The translations under genes were made by a program, and so were the position numbers. A model generated the notes under the pieces. The model ran no database searches and was not told the DNA's origin. It saw only the letters and a list, made by a program, of their open reading frames with translations. DNA of 64,000 nucleotides. Origin: Yersinia canariae. GTDB lineage: Bacteria > Pseudomonadota > Gammaproteobacteria > Enterobacterales > Enterobacteriaceae. Shown in pieces: positions 1 to 9,564 of the stretch. Every line of letters starts with the position of its first letter. Positions within the stretch are counted from its first letter, which is position 1. The DNA lies in assembly GCF_009831415.1 (NCBI RefSeq), contig NZ_CP043727.1, positions 558,001 through 622,000 on the forward strand, in the 5' to 3' direction.

Positions 1-119
1 ACCAAAAAGCTAATTTGTTCTTGGCTTTCATGCCATAACCAAAATGCGCTGATCAGTTGGGTCACCAATAATATTAACGCCAACATCAAGATGAGACGAC
101 GCCGCATACTGATCATCAT
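1..119 (-). CDS. basS: sensor histidine kinase BasS/PmrB, N-terminal fragment
   Basis: Only the first 39 codons are present; the rest lies before position 1. The reading frame starts with ATG at 119-117 (a second ATG follows at 116), inside the stop of the response regulator gene (ATGA overlap), which shows translational coupling. The peptide begins with basic residues followed by a hydrophobic run rich in Leu, Ile and Ala, as expected for the first membrane segment of an inner-membrane sensor kinase. The assignment as PmrB/BasS rests on its partner regulator and on the linkage with dacB that I recall for Yersinia; the kinase domain itself cannot be seen. Confidence 0.75.
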   Translation of the reverse strand, partial: MMISMRRRLILMLALILLVTQLISAFWLWHESQEQISFL

Positions 120-775
120 TGTGCTTCCAGTCGGTAACCTATACCCCGTACCGTCCGAATACGATCTTTACCCAATTTGCGCCGCAGATTATGGATATGG
201 ACTTCCAGCGTATTGGAACCGAGATCATCATTCCAGGTATACAGATCCTGTTGTAATAACTCACGATTAACAGTTTGTCCGGCTCGCATGATTAAACGCG
301 AGAGAATCGCAAATTCTTTAGGGGTGACTTCCAGCGGCTGATCCTGCAAACACACTTGTTGGGTGGTTAAATTAAGGCTCAGGTTATCTTGCTGTACCAG
401 ATTGTCACTTTGCCCTTGGTAGCGGCGGATTAGCGCTCTAACACGGGCCAGTAATTCTGCGAGTGCGAAAGGTTTTATCAGGTAATCGTCAGCACCGGCA
501 TCCAGCCCGTCAACTCTATCTTCGAGAGCATCGCGAGCGGTCAGGATAAGTACCGGTAATGTGATGTGCTGGCGTCGCCATTGGCGGAGCAATACGCTAC
601 CGTCTTGATCCGGTAAACCGAGATCGAGAATAATCATACTGTACTGACTGGTGAGTAACAAACTATGCGCTTGTGCTGCGGTGCCAGTGCAGTCACAGGC
701 ATAGCCCTCGCTGGTCAGCGCCATGGCTATCCCTCGTTGTAGCAACTCATCATCTTCAACAATCAGTAGTTTCAT
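116..775 (-). CDS. basR: OmpR-family response regulator BasR/PmrA
   Basis: This 219-residue protein is a two-component response regulator. Residues 1-115 form a receiver domain with the acidic pair after LLIVEDD, the phosphoacceptor Asp51 in IILDLGLP and the conserved Lys in LIKPF near residue 102. The C-terminal half is an OmpR-type winged helix, with [13 protein letters not shown] as the recognition region and [10 protein letters not shown] at the end. It should be phosphorylated by the overlapping kinase BasS and, by analogy with PmrA, control lipopolysaccharide modification in response to iron, low magnesium or cationic peptides. It starts 26 bp after the dacB stop on the same strand, so readthrough from dacB is likely. 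The PmrA name is preferred over QseB on linkage alone. Confidence 0.85.
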   Translation of the reverse strand: MKLLIVEDDELLQRGIAMALTSEGYACDCTGTAAQAHSLLLTSQYSMIILDLGLPDQDGSVLLRQWRRQHITLPVLILTARDALEDRVDGLDAGADDYLIKPFALAELLARVRALIRRYQGQSDNLVQQDNLSLNLTTQQVCLQDQPLEVTPKEFAILSRLIMRAGQTVNRELLQQDLYTWNDDLGSNTLEVHIHNLRRKLGKDRIRTVRGIGYRLEAQ

Positions 776-801
776 CGTTTTTAGCTATTCTAAAAAGAGT
801 C

Positions 802-2250
802 TCAGTTATTCTGATAAATATCTTTATACAAGCGACTTTCGAAACGAACCAACGGCGCTCGACGATTTTTTTGATCTTCGGGTGGCACTGCGTAGCCAGA
901 CAAGAATTGGACAAAAGCCATACGTTGCCCACTTGCGGTGGTAATAAATCCGGCCAGATTGTATACGCCTTGTAATGCCCCCGTTTTAGCCGACACCTTG
1001 CCGTCAACACCCGCTTCGTGCAGCCCACCACGATAACGCAATGTGCCGTCATAGCCTGATAATGGCAGCATTGAGATAAAGTTAAGTTCTTGATCATGCT
1101 GAGCAATATATTGCAAAGCCTGCATCATTGTTGCTGGCGAAATAAGGTTATGGCGTGATAAACCTGAACCATCCACGACAATACTGTTCCCCAAGTCCAC
1201 ACCCGCTTTTTGGCGCAATACCTGACGAACAGCATCAGCCCCGGCACGCCATGTCCCGGGCACCCCAAAGCGCTGGTGACCAATAGTTCTGAAAACAGTA
1301 TCCGCAATCATATTGTCAGACTTTTTCAACATGATTTTCAGTAGGTCATGTAATGGCGCGGATTGCGCTTGGGCCAGCACATTTCCGGCGGAGTTTGGTG
1401 TAGTTTGTCGGCGCAAATTGCCATCAATTTGGATATCAGCTTTCTTTAATTCATCTTTCAAAATAGCACCGGCATAGCTCGCGCCGTTTTGTACCGCAAA
1501 TGCCAGAGGTAAAGGTTCGCTACGTTGTGTCAGACAACCTGTGAGTGTGAACCGGTTTAACTCTCCTGGCACGACATCTAATTCACAATATTGCGCATCA
1601 GGCGAACCTTTGGCTAAGGTGCGAACTTCACTGAACATTTGCACCGGGTAATAAGACGCTACTCGGATAAATGCCATGTCACCTGGGTTCGGCGCGCTAT
1701 AAAGGGATACAGAAAAGCAGTTTCTATCAACAATGGCGGCTGCGGGCGGCGCACTAAAGCATTGTGTCATGTCATTCCATGGCCAACCTGGTGCTTTGTC
1801 ATGGCTGGCAAAAACCGACGTATCGATAATCAAATCACCCGCAACTTGTTTTACACCCGATTTTCTGAGCGTCGCCACCATATTACGCAACTGTTGGCGT
1901 GTTAAGGTGGGATCACCATCAAAACGTGCAATTAAATCGCCGCGTAAAACACCATCCGTGATCGTGGCGTGACTTTCCAATGTAGTATTGAAGCGAAAAT
2001 CTGGCCCAAGCTGTAATAATGCCGCCAACGCGGTCAGGACTTTTTGCGTACTGGCAGGTAATGCCATCTGCTGAGCGTGATAGTCTATTGCCGGGGTAGT
2101 GGCCCCAATTTTTTGTACGACTAACGCAAGATTTGCCCCATCAGGCAGATATTGTGTGTAATTTTCGACCTGAGCCGCATTGGCGTTAGATATGCTGATA
2201 CTGATCGCAATAGCGCTGGCCAATCCACTGACAATTCGTGAAAAATGCAT
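802..2250 (-). CDS. dacB: D-alanyl-D-alanine carboxypeptidase/endopeptidase (PBP4)
   Basis: This 482-residue periplasmic serine peptidase trims and hydrolyses cross-linked peptidoglycan peptides. An N-terminal signal peptide ends in NANAA near residue 26. The three penicillin-binding motifs are visible: the nucleophile motif STQK (Ser67-Lys70), SDN in MLKKSDNMIAD, and KTG in SAKTGAL near the C-terminus. Length and motif spacing fit peptidase family S13. The gene is divergent from greA and lies upstream of basRS on the same strand with a 26-bp gap, so cell-wall hydrolase and envelope-stress regulator may share a transcript. The ATG start at 2250 gives a complete signal peptide. Confidence 0.95.
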   Translation of the reverse strand: MHFSRIVSGLASAIAISISISNANAAQVENYTQYLPDGANLALVVQKIGATTPAIDYHAQQMALPASTQKVLTALAALLQLGPDFRFNTTLESHATITDGVLRGDLIARFDGDPTLTRQQLRNMVATLRKSGVKQVAGDLIIDTSVFASHDKAPGWPWNDMTQCFSAPPAAAIVDRNCFSVSLYSAPNPGDMAFIRVASYYPVQMFSEVRTLAKGSPDAQYCELDVVPGELNRFTLTGCLTQRSEPLPLAFAVQNGASYAGAILKDELKKADIQIDGNLRRQTTPNSAGNVLAQAQSAPLHDLLKIMLKKSDNMIADTVFRTIGHQRFGVPGTWRAGADAVRQVLRQKAGVDLGNSIVVDGSGLSRHNLISPATMMQALQYIAQHDQELNFISMLPLSGYDGTLRYRGGLHEAGVDGKVSAKTGALQGVYNLAGFITTASGQRMAFVQFLSGYAVPPEDQKNRRAPLVRFESRLYKDIYQNN

Positions 2251-2510
2251 AATTTCGGTATAACTGCTGAATAACGTGCTGCCATACTACGGTGCAACGA
2301 GGGCGAAAGTAAACGATGACCCTAAAGGAACTCTACGTTAAAATGCATATCAAAATGCAAAATTGATCCTGACTTGGGGTTTTGGCTCCGGGGGTGATTT
2401 TTTTTGTTTATCGCCTGGAGGCGGATAGGGTGTCTGGCTAACCGCATTTTCATTCGAAAACGTTAGGATGACGGTTTTTTGAACAGGATAGATTTAGAGG
2501 TATTTAAAAG
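2251..2510. promoter_or_regulatory. dacB-greA divergent promoter region and greA leader
   Basis: This 260-bp gap separates divergent dacB and greA and must carry both promoters. A stem-loop made of cgcc, a tgga loop and ggcg lies near 2415-2427 in the greA leader, and an eight-T run precedes it at about 2399-2406. In E. coli the greA leader produces the small RNA GraL; I do not see a clear matching terminator hairpin here, so I do not call an sRNA. The greA ribosome-binding site is the GAGG at about 2496-2499. Confidence 0.4.
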
Positions 2511-2987
2511 ATGAAACAGATTCCGATGACGGTAAATGGCGCAGAGAAACTGCGCGAAGAGCTGGATTTTTTAAAAGGCGTTCGTCGCCCTAAAATTATT
2601 GCCGATATCGCTACTGCCCGTGAACATGGCGATTTAAAAGAAAATGCGGAATATCATGCAGCCCGTGAGCAGCAAGGGTTCTGTGAAGGCCGTATTCAAG
2701 AAATAGAAGCCAAGCTTTCTAATGCGCAGGTGATTGATATCACCAAAATGCCAAACAATGGCCGCGTTATTTTTGGTGCCACTGTGCGTGTATTAAATGT
2801 GGTTTCTGAAGAAGAGCAGCAATACCGGATTGTGGGTGATGATGAAGCTGATTTTAAACAAAATCTTATTTCAGTTAACTCACCTATTGCTCGTGGCCTG
2901 ATTGGTAAAGAAGTCGATGACGTGGTTGTTATTCGTACTCCAGGTGGCGAAGTAGAATATGAAATTCTTACCGTAGATTATGTGTAA
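2511..2987 (+). CDS. greA: transcription elongation factor GreA
   Basis: GreA (158 residues) binds the secondary channel of RNA polymerase and stimulates cleavage of backtracked transcripts. The N-terminal coiled coil is evident, with the conserved [20 protein letters not shown] segment around residues 34-53 carrying the acidic tip (Asp and Glu of DLKENAEY) that acts in the polymerase active site. The C-terminal FKBP-like domain ends in [13 protein letters not shown]. Length equals that of the E. coli protein. The gene stands alone, with its own terminator hairpin downstream at about 3051. Confidence 0.97.
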   Translation: MKQIPMTVNGAEKLREELDFLKGVRRPKIIADIATAREHGDLKENAEYHAAREQQGFCEGRIQEIEAKLSNAQVIDITKMPNNGRVIFGATVRVLNVVSEEEQQYRIVGDDEADFKQNLISVNSPIARGLIGKEVDDVVVIRTPGGEVEYEILTVDYV

Positions 2988-3050
2988 TACTTGTTCATCT
3001 GAATGGTAAGTACGCATTGTTTATAAAAAATGAAGTTGTAAAGAAAAGTA

Positions 3051-3073
3051 AAAGGCCGCTCGCGGCCTTTTAT
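3051..3073. terminator. bidirectional terminator between greA and yhbY
   Basis: A perfect inverted repeat aaaggccg/cggccttt with a short loop is followed by a short T run on the plus strand and preceded by A residues, so it can serve the convergent greA and yhbY transcripts. Confidence 0.8.
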
Positions 3074-3115
3074 CAGAACAAAGTGCATGGCACCTTTTCT
3101 CTAAAACAAGCGTCA

Positions 3116-3409
3116 TTAACGCGGTAAAATAATTTTGCGCTCTTTTGCCGGGCGATAGAGCACTAAAATATTACCGATGATTTGTACGTTAACGGCACCG
3201 GTCTCACGCACGATGGCATCAGCAATTAGGGCTTTAGTTTCACGCTCTTCTGCAGTGATCTTCACCTTAATAAGTTCATGATGTTCCAGCGTTTGTTCGA
3301 TTTCAGCCAGCACCCCTTCGGTTAACCCGTTGTTGCCCAGCATCACTACTGGTTTTAACGGATGGGCCAAGCTTTTCAGGTGCTGTTTTTGTTTGTTATT
3401 CAGATTCAT
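3116..3409 (-). CDS. yhbY: ribosome assembly RNA-binding protein YhbY
   Basis: This is a 97-residue single CRS1/YhbY (CRM) domain protein. The GxxG-type loop is seen in VVMLGNNGLTEGV near residues 22-34, followed by basic and acidic helices (LIKVKITAEERETK) and a terminal IILPR. In E. coli the protein associates with pre-50S particles. It is convergent with greA and divergent from rlmE, the 23S rRNA methyltransferase gene, which fits a role in large-subunit maturation. Confidence 0.93.
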   Translation of the reverse strand: MNLNNKQKQHLKSLAHPLKPVVMLGNNGLTEGVLAEIEQTLEHHELIKVKITAEERETKALIADAIVRETGAVNVQIIGNILVLYRPAKERKIILPR

Positions 3410-3555
3410 CGTCTTTTTTGCTTAAGTTGGGATTGAAAACGGTTCATTCTACCGCCATCTCATGTGTATCACCAAATCGGTCTACGTCGATGAGGAGTTT
3501 ACGCGAGCTAAGCAATAGATGCGCGGGCTCTTAATTAAGATAGTTGGAAAAATAG

Positions 3556-4185
3556 ATGTCTAATAAAAAGCGTTCGGGTAGCTCCAGTCGCTGGTTGCAA
3601 GAACACTTTAGCGATAAATATGTCATTCAGGCGCAGAAAAAGGGGCTACGCTCCCGCGCCTGGTTTAAACTTGATGAAATACAACAGAACGATAAACTTT
3701 TTAAGCCCGGTATGACAGTTGTCGATTTAGGCGCTGCACCCGGTGGTTGGTCCCAGTATGTTGTAACCCAGATTGGCGGTAAAGGGCGGATCATCGCATG
3801 TGATCTTCTACCAATGGATCCTATCGTTGGTGTCGATTTCCTTCAGGGCGATTTTCGTGATGAACTGGTCCTGAAAGCTTTACTTGAGCGAGTTGGGGAT
3901 AAAAAAGTTCAGGTGGTCATGTCTGATATGGCCCCGAATATGAGTGGTACTCCGGCAGTCGATATACCTAAATCAATGTATCTGGTTGAATTAGCTTTGG
4001 AAATGTGTCGAGATGTACTTGCACCAGGCGGAAGTTTCCTGGTGAAGGTGTTCCAGGGAGATGGCTTTGATGAATACCTACGGGAAATTCGCTCCCTGTT
4101 TACGAAAGTTAAGATTCGTAAGCCAGACGCTTCTCGTGCGCGATCGCGTGAAGTGTACATTGTAGCGACAGGGCGGAAACTGTAG
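3556..4185 (+). CDS. rlmE: 23S rRNA 2'-O-ribose U2552 methyltransferase
   Basis: RlmE (FtsJ/RrmJ, 209 residues) methylates U2552 in the A-loop of 23S rRNA on 50S particles using S-adenosylmethionine. The Rossmann methyltransferase fold is visible: [13 protein letters not shown] (SAM-binding motif I), [11 protein letters not shown], and the catalytic K-D-K-E set including SDMAPNMSG and [11 protein letters not shown]. Length is the same as in E. coli. It is followed 47 bp later by ftsH, the classical rlmE-ftsH heat-shock operon arrangement. Confidence 0.97.
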   Translation: MSNKKRSGSSSRWLQEHFSDKYVIQAQKKGLRSRAWFKLDEIQQNDKLFKPGMTVVDLGAAPGGWSQYVVTQIGGKGRIIACDLLPMDPIVGVDFLQGDFRDELVLKALLERVGDKKVQVVMSDMAPNMSGTPAVDIPKSMYLVELALEMCRDVLAPGGSFLVKVFQGDGFDEYLREIRSLFTKVKIRKPDASRARSREVYIVATGRKL

Positions 4186-4232
4186 TACCCTAACGCTGTT
4201 TGTTAACACAGTTGTAATATGAGGTTAATCCC

Positions 4233-6176
4233 TTGAGTGACATGGCGAAAAACCTAATTCTCTGGTTAGTTATTGCAGTCGTATTGATGTCTGTATTCCA
4301 GAGCTTTGGACCCAGCGAATCGAATGGCCGTAGAGTGGATTACTCTACTTTCATGTCCGACGTAACCCAAGATCAGGTTCGTGAAGCACGTATCAATGGA
4401 CGTGAAATTAACGTTAGTAAGAAAGATAACAGCAAATATACGACTTTCATTCCGGTCAACGATCCAAAGCTGTTAGACACCTTATTGACTAAAAATGTGA
4501 AAGTTGTTGGTGAGCCACCGGAAGAGCCGAGCTTGCTGGCCTCTATCTTTATTTCTTGGTTCCCAATGCTGTTGCTGATTGGGGTCTGGATCTTCTTTAT
4601 GCGTCAAATGCAGGGCGGCGGCGGCAAAGGGGCGATGTCCTTTGGCAAGAGCAAAGCTCGCATGCTGACAGAAGATCAGATAAAAACTTCTTTTGCTGAT
4701 GTAGCTGGTTGCGACGAAGCAAAAGAAGAAGTCAGTGAATTAGTTGAATATCTACGCGAGCCAAGCCGTTTCCAGAAACTGGGCGGTAAAATTCCGAAAG
4801 GCGTATTGATGGTTGGCCCTCCGGGGACAGGTAAAACCTTGCTGGCGAAAGCCATTGCGGGTGAAGCTAAAGTACCATTCTTCACCATTTCTGGTTCTGA
4901 CTTCGTAGAAATGTTCGTTGGTGTGGGTGCATCCCGTGTCCGTGACATGTTTGAACAGGCTAAGAAAGCCGCGCCTTGTATCATCTTTATTGATGAAATT
5001 GATGCGGTAGGCCGTCAGCGTGGCGCAGGTCTGGGTGGTGGTCATGACGAACGTGAACAGACTCTGAACCAAATGTTGGTTGAGATGGATGGCTTCGAAG
5101 GCAATGAAGGCATCATCGTGATTGCGGCAACTAACCGTCCAGATGTTCTTGACCCGGCGTTACTGCGTCCAGGCCGTTTCGACCGTCAGGTTGTGGTTGG
5201 CTTACCAGACGTCCGTGGCCGTGAACAGATTCTGAAAGTTCATATGCGTCGCGTGCCATTAGATATCGATATTGATGCTTCTGTTATCGCTCGTGGTACA
5301 CCAGGGTTCTCTGGTGCTGACCTGGCTAACCTGGTCAACGAAGCCGCACTGTTTGCCGCCCGCGGTAACAAGCGCGTCGTTTCAATGGTTGAGTTCGAGA
5401 AAGCGAAAGATAAAATTATGATGGGTGCGGAACGTCGCTCCATGGTAATGACTGAAGCACAGAAAGAATCTACGGCATACCATGAAGCAGGACATGCGAT
5501 TATTGGTCGCTTAGTGCCTGAGCATGACCCAGTACATAAAGTGACCATTATTCCTCGTGGTCGTGCTTTGGGTGTGACATTCTTCCTGCCGGAAGGTGAT
5601 GCTATCAGTGCTAGCCGCCAGAAACTGGAAAGCCAGATCTCTACTTTGTATGGTGGTCGTCTTGCTGAAGAAATCATTTATGGTCCGGAAAAAGTCTCTA
5701 CCGGCGCATCAAATGATATCAAAGTGGCTACGTCTATTGCGCGTAACATGGTGACGCAGTGGGGCTTCTCCGAGAAACTGGGGCCATTGCTGTATGCTGA
5801 AGAAGAGGGCGAGGTGTTCCTTGGCCGTTCTATGGCGAAACCTAAGCATATGTCCGATGAAACCGCGCGTATTATCGATCAGGAAGTTAAAGTGCTTATC
5901 GAGCGTAACTACCAGCGTGCTCATAAATTGCTGTTAGAAAACATGGATGTATTGCACTCCATGAAAGATGCGCTGATGAAGTACGAAACTATTGATGCAC
6001 CGCAGATTGATGACTTGATGAATCGCAAAGAAGTTCGCCCGCCAGCGGGTTGGGACGATGCGAGCAAGACTAAGTCAACGGACAATGATAGTACGCCAAA
6101 AGCGCCTACGCCGGTTGATGAACCTCATACACCAACGCCGGGTAATACTATGTCAGAGCAGTTGGGCGATAAATAA
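4233..6176 (+). CDS. ftsH: ATP-dependent zinc metalloprotease FtsH
   Basis: FtsH is a membrane-anchored AAA protease that degrades LpxC, sigma-32 and misassembled membrane proteins as a hexamer. Two N-terminal membrane segments (residues about 6-25 and 101-122) flank a periplasmic domain. An AAA module follows with Walker A GPPGTGKT, Walker [12 protein letters not shown] and the second region of homology with arginine fingers RPGRFDRQ. The zinc site HEAGH and a C-terminal tail ending in SEQLGDK complete the protein. Two starts are possible: TTG at 4233 (647 residues) and ATG at 4242 (644, as in E. coli). The GAGG at 4220-4223 is 9 nt from the TTG and 18 nt from the ATG, which favours TTG. Confidence 0.97.
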   Translation: MSDMAKNLILWLVIAVVLMSVFQSFGPSESNGRRVDYSTFMSDVTQDQVREARINGREINVSKKDNSKYTTFIPVNDPKLLDTLLTKNVKVVGEPPEEPSLLASIFISWFPMLLLIGVWIFFMRQMQGGGGKGAMSFGKSKARMLTEDQIKTSFADVAGCDEAKEEVSELVEYLREPSRFQKLGGKIPKGVLMVGPPGTGKTLLAKAIAGEAKVPFFTISGSDFVEMFVGVGASRVRDMFEQAKKAAPCIIFIDEIDAVGRQRGAGLGGGHDEREQTLNQMLVEMDGFEGNEGIIVIAATNRPDVLDPALLRPGRFDRQVVVGLPDVRGREQILKVHMRRVPLDIDIDASVIARGTPGFSGADLANLVNEAALFAARGNKRVVSMVEFEKAKDKIMMGAERRSMVMTEAQKESTAYHEAGHAIIGRLVPEHDPVHKVTIIPRGRALGVTFFLPEGDAISASRQKLESQISTLYGGRLAEEIIYGPEKVSTGASNDIKVATSIARNMVTQWGFSEKLGPLLYAEEEGEVFLGRSMAKPKHMSDETARIIDQEVKVLIERNYQRAHKLLLENMDVLHSMKDALMKYETIDAPQIDDLMNRKEVRPPAGWDDASKTKSTDNDSTPKAPTPVDEPHTPTPGNTMSEQLGDK

Positions 6177-6213
6177 GTCTACTGTTGGCATCTAAAAGCG
6201 TTGTGATTAATAT

Positions 6214-6241
6214 AAACCCCGAGCTTGCTCGGGGTTTTTCT
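6214..6241 (+). terminator. rho-independent terminator after ftsH
   Basis: An 11-bp stem (aaaccccgagc/gctcggggttt) with a tight loop is followed by TTTTTC; it separates ftsH from folP. Confidence 0.9.
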
Positions 6242-6291
6242 TTTTCTGTTGTATAGAATCAAAGTGAATTGCCACTTTAAGGCGTTATTGC

Positions 6292-7125
6292 ATGAAATTA
6301 ATTGCCAGAGATCGGATTTTAGATCTCACTCATCCACAGGTTATGGGTATCTTGAATGTCACCCCGGATTCATTTTCGGATGGCGGGCATCACAATAATC
6401 TTGATAAAGCACTCCAACATGCTCAACTGATGTTATCAGCAGGTGCTACGCTGATTGATATTGGTGGTGAATCTACCCGACCAGGTGCCGCTGAAATTAG
6501 TGAGCAAGAAGAGCTTGATAGGGTGGTGCCTGTGGTCGAAGCGCTGGCGACGCGTTTTGAAGTTTGGCTATCTGTAGACACATCCAAAGCAGTGGTAATG
6601 ACAGAATCAGCTCGTGCGGGGGCTCATTTAATCAATGATATTCGCTCATTACAAGAGCCCGGAGCGCTTGAAGCAGCGGCAATAACGGGTTTGCCGGTGT
6701 GCCTGATGCATATGCAAGGGCAGCCACAGAATATGCAGCAGTCTCCCCATTATGATGATCTGATGGCCGACATAAATCAGTTTTTTAAACACCATATTGA
6801 CCGTTGTGTTGCGGCCGGCATCGCAAAAAGTAAATTGTTACTCGACCCAGGCTTCGGTTTCGGTAAAAATCTAGCGCATAATTATCAACTACTGGCTCGT
6901 CTGGCCGAACTTCACCATTTTGAACTGCCTTTATTGGTAGGAATGTCGCGAAAATCGATGGTAGGTCAGCTATTGAATGTTCCGCCACAACAGCGGGTTA
7001 TCGGCAGTGTCGCTTGCGCTGTTATTGCGGCAATGCAAGGTGCGCAGATTGTCAGAGTGCATGATGTCAAAGAAACTGTCGAGGCGATGCATATCGTCGA
7101 GGCAACACTTTCAGCGAAGGGATAA
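6292..7125 (+). CDS. folP: dihydropteroate synthase
   Basis: FolP (277 residues) condenses p-aminobenzoate with the pterin pyrophosphate in folate synthesis and is the sulfonamide target. The TIM-barrel signatures are present: MGILNVTPDSFSDGG at residues 19-33, IDIGGESTRPGA, INDIRS, MHMQGQP and LLVGMSRKSMVG. The stop is 9 bp before the glmM start, the usual folP-glmM pair. A terminator separates it from ftsH, so it has its own promoter or depends on readthrough. Confidence 0.97.
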   Translation: MKLIARDRILDLTHPQVMGILNVTPDSFSDGGHHNNLDKALQHAQLMLSAGATLIDIGGESTRPGAAEISEQEELDRVVPVVEALATRFEVWLSVDTSKAVVMTESARAGAHLINDIRSLQEPGALEAAAITGLPVCLMHMQGQPQNMQQSPHYDDLMADINQFFKHHIDRCVAAGIAKSKLLLDPGFGFGKNLAHNYQLLARLAELHHFELPLLVGMSRKSMVGQLLNVPPQQRVIGSVACAVIAAMQGAQIVRVHDVKETVEAMHIVEATLSAKG

Positions 7126-7134
7126 ACAAAAATT

Positions 7135-8475
7135 ATGAGCAACCGTAAATACTTTGGTACAGATGGCATTCGCGGCAAAGTGGGTGACAGTCCGATTACG
7201 CCAGATTTTGTATTAAAGCTTGGCTGGGCTGCCGGTAAAGTTCTGGCTCGGCATGGTTCTCGTAAAATTATCATTGGTAAGGATACGCGTATTTCTGGCT
7301 ATATGCTGGAGTCAGCACTTGAAGCTGGTTTGGCCGCTGCTGGGTTATCCGCCTCATTTACTGGCCCTATGCCGACCCCTGCGGTTGCTTATTTGACGCG
7401 CACTTTCCGCGCAGAAGCCGGTATCGTTATTTCGGCATCTCATAACCCTTTCTATGACAACGGCATCAAGTTCTTCTCAATTGATGGCACTAAGCTGCCT
7501 GATGATGTGGAAGAGGCCATTGAAGCCGAGATGGAAAAACCATTAACGTGCGTAGAGTCCGCTGAACTGGGTAAAGCTAACCGTATTGTGGATGCTGCCG
7601 GGCGTTATATTGAGTTCTGTAAAGGCACATTCCCAAGCGAACTCAGTTTGAACGAGCTGAAAATTGTGGTCGACTGCGCTAACGGTGCAACCTATCACAT
7701 CGCCCCGAGCGTATTGCGTGAGCTGGGTGCAACCGTTATAACCATCGGCTGTGAGCCGGATGGGATGAATATTAACGAAAAATGTGGGGCTACAGATGTG
7801 CGCTTGCTGCAAGAACGCGTTCTTGCTGAAAAGGCACACGTTGGTTTGGCATTTGACGGTGACGGCGACCGGTTGATGATGGTCGATCACTTGGGTAACA
7901 AGGTTGATGGTGACCAAATCCTCTATATTATTGCTCGTGAAGGTTTGCGCCAGGGCCAGTTGAAAGGCGGTGCTGTCGGGACTTTGATGAGTAATATGGG
8001 GTTGCAATTGGCATTGAAAGAACTGGGTATTCCTTTTGTTCGTGCCAAAGTAGGCGACCGCTACGTGTTAGAAGCTATGCAGGAAAAAGGCTGGCGGATT
8101 GGTGCGGAAAACTCCGGCCATGTGATCTTGTTGGATAAAACGACTACCGGTGATGGCATTGTGGCTGGTTTGCAGGTGCTGACGGCGATGGTACGTAACC
8201 ATATGAGCTTGCATGATTTATGTAGCGGTATGAAATTGTTGCCTCAAATTCTGGTGAATGTGCGCTTCTCAGGTGATCATAATCCACTGAAATCAGAGAC
8301 AGTTGAAGAAGTGACCCGCCAGGTTGAAAAAGAACTGGGCGACCGTGGCCGGGTTCTATTGCGCAAATCAGGTACTGAACCATTAATTCGAGTGATGGTT
8401 GAGGGTGATGACGCAGAGTCAGTGATTGCAGAAATGGCGAACCGGATTGCTGATGCAGTGAAAGCGGTAGGCTAA
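7135..8475 (+). CDS. glmM: phosphoglucosamine mutase
   Basis: GlmM (446 residues) converts glucosamine-6-phosphate to glucosamine-1-phosphate for peptidoglycan and LPS precursors. The phosphoserine loop is [12 protein letters not shown] with Ser102, the metal-binding loop is AFDGDGDR, the sugar-binding loop is GAENSGHV, and the C-terminal phosphate-binding loop is [15 protein letters not shown]. Length matches the family. It follows folP closely and is followed by a hairpin at 8487 and a 220-bp gap before secG. Confidence 0.97.
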   Translation: MSNRKYFGTDGIRGKVGDSPITPDFVLKLGWAAGKVLARHGSRKIIIGKDTRISGYMLESALEAGLAAAGLSASFTGPMPTPAVAYLTRTFRAEAGIVISASHNPFYDNGIKFFSIDGTKLPDDVEEAIEAEMEKPLTCVESAELGKANRIVDAAGRYIEFCKGTFPSELSLNELKIVVDCANGATYHIAPSVLRELGATVITIGCEPDGMNINEKCGATDVRLLQERVLAEKAHVGLAFDGDGDRLMMVDHLGNKVDGDQILYIIAREGLRQGQLKGGAVGTLMSNMGLQLALKELGIPFVRAKVGDRYVLEAMQEKGWRIGAENSGHVILLDKTTTGDGIVAGLQVLTAMVRNHMSLHDLCSGMKLLPQILVNVRFSGDHNPLKSETVEEVTRQVEKELGDRGRVLLRKSGTEPLIRVMVEGDDAESVIAEMANRIADAVKAVG

Positions 8476-8486
8476 TGACTTTTGAG

Positions 8487-8511
8487 CGGGGGAAAGGCGA
8501 ACTCTCCCCCG
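8487..8511 (+). terminator. stem-loop after glmM
   Basis: A 7-bp GC-rich inverted repeat cggggga/tcccccg with an 11-nt loop begins 12 nt after the glmM stop. No T run follows, so it may be an inefficient terminator or an mRNA-stabilising hairpin. Confidence 0.4.
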
Positions 8512-8613
8512 TAAATTCCACAGAAGTTGAATAACTTGACGTTTTTTTCTGCAAATGAACTTATGTGATGAAATTGCCCTTGCGTGTATAAGGCGCTTTG
8601 GTTAGTATTCACA

Positions 8614-8658
8614 CCCGCTTAAGTGGGTGAATAAGTCCCCGCTTGATGGGTGAGAAGC
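8614..8658 (+). repeat. imperfect direct repeat in the secG leader
   Basis: Two imperfect copies of a roughly 21-bp unit (cccgcttaagtgggtgaa at 8614 and cccgcttgatgggtgaga at 8638) lie 24 bp apart upstream of secG. Each can form a short hairpin between cccgctt-side and gggtga-side sequences. The function is unknown. Confidence 0.45.
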
Positions 8659-8698
8659 ATTTGGCATGCGGTGAACCCGCAAGGATACAGGTACAACT

Positions 8699-9034
8699 AT
8701 GTACGAAGCTCTTCTGGTTATTTTCTTGCTGATTTCGATTGGGCTAGTTGCTCTGATCATGTTACAGCAAGGCAAAGGCGCGGATATGGGAGCCTCATTC
8801 GGAGCAGGTGCTTCTGCAACTCTGTTCGGTTCGAATGGTTCCGGTAACTTTATGACCCGCATGACGGCTGTATTGGCGACTTTATTTTTCGTCATTAGCT
8901 TGATTTTGGGCAATATGAGCACCAACCAGGGCAATAAAGGTAGCGAGTGGGAAAATCTGGGTCAGCCTGCAAAAACAGAGCAGACTACAGCACCAGTAGC
9001 ACCGACTAAGCCGAGTAGTGATATCCCGCAGTAA
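8699..9034 (+). CDS. secG: preprotein translocase subunit SecG
   Basis: SecG (111 residues) is the small inner-membrane subunit of the SecYEG channel. It shows two transmembrane segments (residues about 2-20 and 52-72) joined by the conserved cytoplasmic loop MLQQGKGADMGASFGAG, and a low-complexity tail rich in Thr, Pro and Ala. Length is typical. It precedes tRNA-Leu(GAG) with no obvious terminator between them, as in E. coli where secG and leuU are cotranscribed. Confidence 0.97.
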   Translation: MYEALLVIFLLISIGLVALIMLQQGKGADMGASFGAGASATLFGSNGSGNFMTRMTAVLATLFFVISLILGNMSTNQGNKGSEWENLGQPAKTEQTTAPVAPTKPSSDIPQ

Positions 9035-9125
9035 TGTTTCAAAAATAGTAAATAGTAAGAAACAAAAAGAAAGTTTTAAAGTGGTTGTGTTGGCTTAAAT
9101 AGTAAAAACAACCATTTGAATCAGT

Positions 9126-9212
9126 GCCGGGGTGGTGGAATTGGTAGACACGCTACCTTGAGGTGGTAGTGCCCGATTGGGCTTACGGGTTCAAGTCCCG
9201 TCCTCGGTACCA
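9126..9212 (+). tRNA. leuU: tRNA-Leu (anticodon GAG)
   Basis: An 87-nt class II tRNA: acceptor strands GCCGGGG and CCTCGGT pair with G-U wobbles at 1-72 and 5-68. The D arm is TGGTGGAATTGGTAGAC, the anticodon loop contains CTTGAGG, a long variable arm follows, the T arm is GGGTTCAAGTCCC, and CCA is encoded at 9210-9212. It is nearly identical to E. coli leuU as I recall it. Confidence 0.97.
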
Positions 9213-9227
9213 AATCAGACAGATAAC

Positions 9228-9256
9228 TTGCTTTTTTGTCGTTATCGACGTAATAT
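9228..9256 (+). promoter_or_regulatory. sigma-70 promoter of metY
   Basis: TTGCTT at 9228-9233 and TAATAT at 9251-9256 are separated by exactly 17 bp and end 16 bp before the mature 5' end of tRNA-fMet. This fits a promoter for the metY-rimP-nusA-infB operon. Confidence 0.65.
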
Positions 9257-9272
9257 TTGCCACGTTTTCGGA

Positions 9273-9349
<77 letters not shown>

Positions 9350-9480
9350 CTTTCCTAAAGTGTTTTTTTTCAAATGTTGTATTCGGTAGACCTCAGATAC
9401 TTTCGATTTCAATTTGAAAAAAATACTTGTCAGAAAGTTGTACCGAAGCCGCTTTGCGGCAAACAGGGTCCAGTTGCATA

Positions 9481-9505
9481 AAGCCCCGAATTTCGGGGTT
9501 TTTTG
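9481..9505 (+). terminator. terminator-like hairpin between metY and rimP
   Basis: A ccccgaa/ttcgggg stem is followed by six T residues. It lies about 130 nt after metY and 60 nt before rimP, so it probably attenuates transcription from the tRNA promoter into the nusA operon. A second hairpin, gccgctttgcggc, precedes it at 9448-9460. Confidence 0.8.
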
Positions 9506-9564
9506 TTATTTGACAGCAGAATCACTGGGCTATTAGGCCCTTTTTTTATGTCTTGGGGGTGGGC

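Noticed and set aside
2377..2428. A GraL-like small RNA in the greA leader
   Set aside because: The T run at about 2399 is not preceded by a convincing terminator stem, so the sRNA cannot be supported.
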